From Cristatella mucedo (taxonomy: Eukaryota; Bryozoa; Phylactolaemata; Cristatellidae): a stretch of DNA of 64,000 nt. Position numbers and translations under genes: made by a program. Under the pieces are notes generated by a model, which was not told the DNA's origin, searched no databases, and worked only from the letters and a program-made list of their open reading frames with translations. Of this stretch, positions 61,649-64,000 are shown piece after piece (the first letter of the stretch is position 1; each line of letters begins with the position of its first letter). The DNA is taken from positions 1,199,001 to 1,263,000 of the forward strand of contig WPIO01000028.1 of the NCBI GenBank assembly GCA_009760855.2, given 5' to 3'.

Positions 61649-62251
61649 TTATATTTTACAATGCTTTGCCTTGGGTCTCTGAGTAGTAGTTTCTACAGCT
61701 TTAGATGTCCCATCCAGCATGGGCAGTATGAATCTGAACTGCTTGAACTCTTCGTAAGTTTTTGATGAGGATTTGATGCCGCTACTTGGTGTGACAACAA
61801 AATGCAATTCACTTCGGCGTTTGACCGCTTGATGCAATTTCTCTGTTCTTTGGTATCTGTTCAAAATTAAAAGGCTGTTGGTATTCATGCATTCACCAGT
61901 ACGAATGATGGCTTCTGTTCGCAGTTTTCCTGTCTGCGAGTGATGCAGGTTTTCCTGTTTGCGATAGCTTTTTTGACCAAACGAACCGAACATCTACCGC
62001 GTGTAAAGTCTGGAGCCATACCATATTTAGTGGCTGCCAAATTCATTGACATCCAGCTGTGCTTCGGTTAGAGTTGCTCCCGGTTTCGGGTATATAACTG
62101 AGGTTAACATCAGAATTAGCAAATGTGACTCAATGAAGGTTTTCCTTATAACCCTATTCACAGACGAAGAATCATTGAGCCGATCCCAGGGCTTCCAGGT
62201 GACGGCCTTTTTGGTGCATCCTTCACTTGCTCCAAAAAGCCACGTTGGCAC
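61649..62251 (-). CDS. Unassigned minus-strand open frames (62251-62027, 61993-61649)
   Basis: Two open frames of 74 and 114 codons with complex, non-repetitive composition, in different frames. The first follows a good minus-strand acceptor context (branch-like CTAACC, then GCAGCCTGCAG, just upstream). It contains KKAVTWKPWDRLNDSSSVNR. The second contains RYQRTEKLHQAVKRRSELHF. They may be exons of a minus-strand gene or a decayed element. No family recognised. Confidence 0.25.
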
Positions 62252-62283
62252 TGCAGGCTGCTATATTATGGTTAGTAATAAAT

Positions 62284-62560
62284 ACAATATAATATTAATG
62301 AATCATTTTTATAGCGTTCTAAAAAAACTCCCAGCTGATTAAACAGCCTCTTTTTGTATAACGGCAGAAGAGCCTTTACGACTATCACCACCGCTTGCAG
62401 TGGCGATAAAGGACCGCTCACCGCAGGAGTCGAAGAAAGCAACCGCCTTACCTAGTGTGCCATCACGGCTAAGGGAACATAATCTCTCTCCAGGTGCTTT
62501 AGAACTAGCTGCAAGAAAACCAGTACCCAAGGGTTAGTGACATGCTTATGCTCGGTAGTT
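62284..62560 (-). mobile_element. L2-like LINE 3' end, minus, split by a SINE
   Basis: Left part TTTTTATAGCGTTCTAAAAAAACTC and right part TAAGGGAACATAATCTCTCTCCAGGTGC...GGGTTAGTGACATG are consecutive pieces of the common 3' end, separated by a SINE. Confidence 0.8.
62331..62471 (-). mobile_element. SINE family 1, minus, inserted in the LINE tail
   Basis: CAGCTGATTAAACAGCCTCTTTTTGTATAACGGCAGAAGAGCC, CACCACCGCTTGCAGTGGCGATAAAGG, CACCGCAGGAGTCGAA, then head CCTTACCTAGTGTGCCATCACGGC. The B box has a short deletion. Confidence 0.9.
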
Positions 62561-63640
62561 TTTTCTTTTCCGGCCGAGGGCCTTCGCAACTTAATGCGTG
62601 GTGAGCTAGGCTCTTCTCTGACTAAACTGACCAGCTTCTACTTGATTCCGCGCTCATCCAATTCCTTCAGGCACCGACGACGCAAGTGATCAGTATTTGT
62701 GCTACATACTTCTAGTCCTAATGCTGTATCGTGTCTTGCTGGCAGTCCGATTTTAAACTAAAAGTTTAAATCTAAGTATTTAGTATTAAGGGGTAGCCGA
62801 ACTTCAGTACGGGGGACTCGACCTTGACGTGCGTGACACAAGGTCAATAACTTCGCTTCGAATTGTGTTGTTAACAGGTCTTCAGCCCCTCTAATGCAAA
62901 TTTTTTGTTTTCTTTAACTGTAATTTAATGTTCACTTTACATTTTGACTCATAGAAATTAAGGAAGCCTGACGCCCCGTGCCGTGGGCGCACCAGCTCGT
63001 AGCCTCGTTTGGCCTAATGGCGCCGCATTAAGGCCTTCTTTAGCTTGTTTGTGGGCCCGGCAAATTCTTCCAGGAGACTGACTTCGGCTTCGCGTTAAAG
63101 GTGACCAACCGACTGGCCTCTTTAGCTAATCCTCCTTAAAATCCCTCAGCTCCTTTTAAACAGAAATTGTATCCTTTTGTAAAAGCAGTTGCTCGGAGCA
63201 GAAGACGCGCCGATGGAATGAGATTCTGAGAACATCCAAGAAAAATGATGATAATTTTGAGAAGGTCTGAATATTTGCAACGAGAGACCCCCTCCCCGGG
63301 AAAGTTCCGTCTAAGAATAGACTGGTATATTCATTCACCTAGTCTGAGGATGCGCCCTGATGTCTGTGAGCCTTGGCAGGCCTATTTCACGCCATCATTT
63401 TAAATTCTTCATAGTCTCCATCCGGGGAAAAGGGCTGAAGCTGCACCGCCAAGAAATGTTCTCTAGCCATTCGGATTGCATTTTTATTTCCCATTTTGTG
63501 AGAGCCTGCAGCGCCGCTCAGAAGGTGCGCGGTCCGGAAGCCTCTGCCTTACAAGAAATCGAACCCAAGTTAGAAGAGCACGACGCATCTCGCGGCAGGC
63601 CTCGCCAGTGCTGTCTCGAAAGAAAAGCCTACATTGAGAC
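62561..63640. other. No supported gene
   Basis: No recognised repeat or well-supported exon. A plus open frame 63360-63788 runs into the SINE at 63644 and so is unlikely to be a real gene end. Confidence 0.3.
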
Positions 63641-63643
63641 GCG

Positions 63644-63795
63644 CTGGTTTGGCCCAGTCGCCAAGGTGCTTGCCTCGATCAAGGTCAAGGATGATGCATT
63701 CGACGACCGAGGTCGTGAGCTCGAGCTCCGTGGCGTATGTGAAGCGCCTAAATTGAGATTAAGTACTATAGGGCCACTATACGAATGAACTACTG
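63644..63795 (+). mobile_element. SINE family 2, plus
   Basis: GGTTTGGCCCAGTCGCCAAGGTGC head, a short internal insertion relative to the 1.6 kb copy, GAGGTCGTGAGCTCGAGC B box, GTATGTGAAGCGCCTAAATTGAGATTAAG and CCACTATACGAATGAA tail. Confidence 0.8.
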
Positions 63796-64000
63796 CATAC
63801 TTATTTGTTAACAAACTAACAGCAGTCCCTCTGGGAAGCCTAGCATAAACGTATACGCCATTCTAGAATCCTTGTTAGTCACATCTCTAAGAAATATTGT
63901 GTGGAGAAATACCTGCAATTTTCGCACTCAGGGCGCGCCACCCGGCAAGCCTATAGGCCCCGCTCTATAAGGGTGGTAGCCTGTCTGTAGATCGCAGTAG

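Overview
The window is nuclear DNA of a multicellular animal. Coding sequence is split into short exons with GT/AG borders, separated by introns full of tRNA-headed SINEs, 5'-truncated L2/CR1-type LINEs and very long CT/GA, GT and ATT microsatellites. There is no bacterial-type gene packing, rRNA, CRISPR array or plausible operon. The species cannot be named from the sequence. A non-vertebrate, possibly spiralian, animal is a guess from the repeat content.

Four plus-strand gene models can be assembled from splice sites whose reading phases agree. (1) Positions 3-2178 hold the last three coding exons of a gene that enters from the left and ends in a short helical tail. (2) Positions 14949-17925 hold a small gene with a TATA promoter just downstream of a 4.5 kb GC-rich, CpG-rich block, and a polyadenylation signal at 18113. 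(3) Positions 22212-27399 hold a three-exon gene for a low-complexity acidic/Ala/Ser-rich protein. (4) Positions 37034-58669 hold a six-exon gene of the ZC2HC1 (C2HC zinc finger) family with two intact fingers, spanning about 21.6 kb. Only gene 4 has a recognisable family. No functional link between the four genes is visible.

Most of the rest is repeats. At least ten copies of one tRNA-derived SINE are present. Four copies of a second SINE share their 3' tail with an L2-like LINE present in many truncated copies on both strands. A second LINE-like family and an unclassified dispersed repeat of about 450-500 bp (six copies, all on the plus strand) also occur. Nested insertions are seen at 11.4-11.8, 36.0-36.6, 61.1-61.6 and 62.3-62.5 kb. 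A 1.2 kb CT/CTGT array at 30.7-31.9 kb carries a 480-bp higher-order repeat. Several near-perfect hairpins and at least ten G or C runs of 10-13 bases are scattered through the window.

No clear new biological system was found. The best leads are a SINE lying against the 3' splice site of the last zinc-finger exon, the same-orientation dispersed repeat with a TATA-like core, the 28-bp perfect hairpin, and the two unrecognised multi-exon genes.
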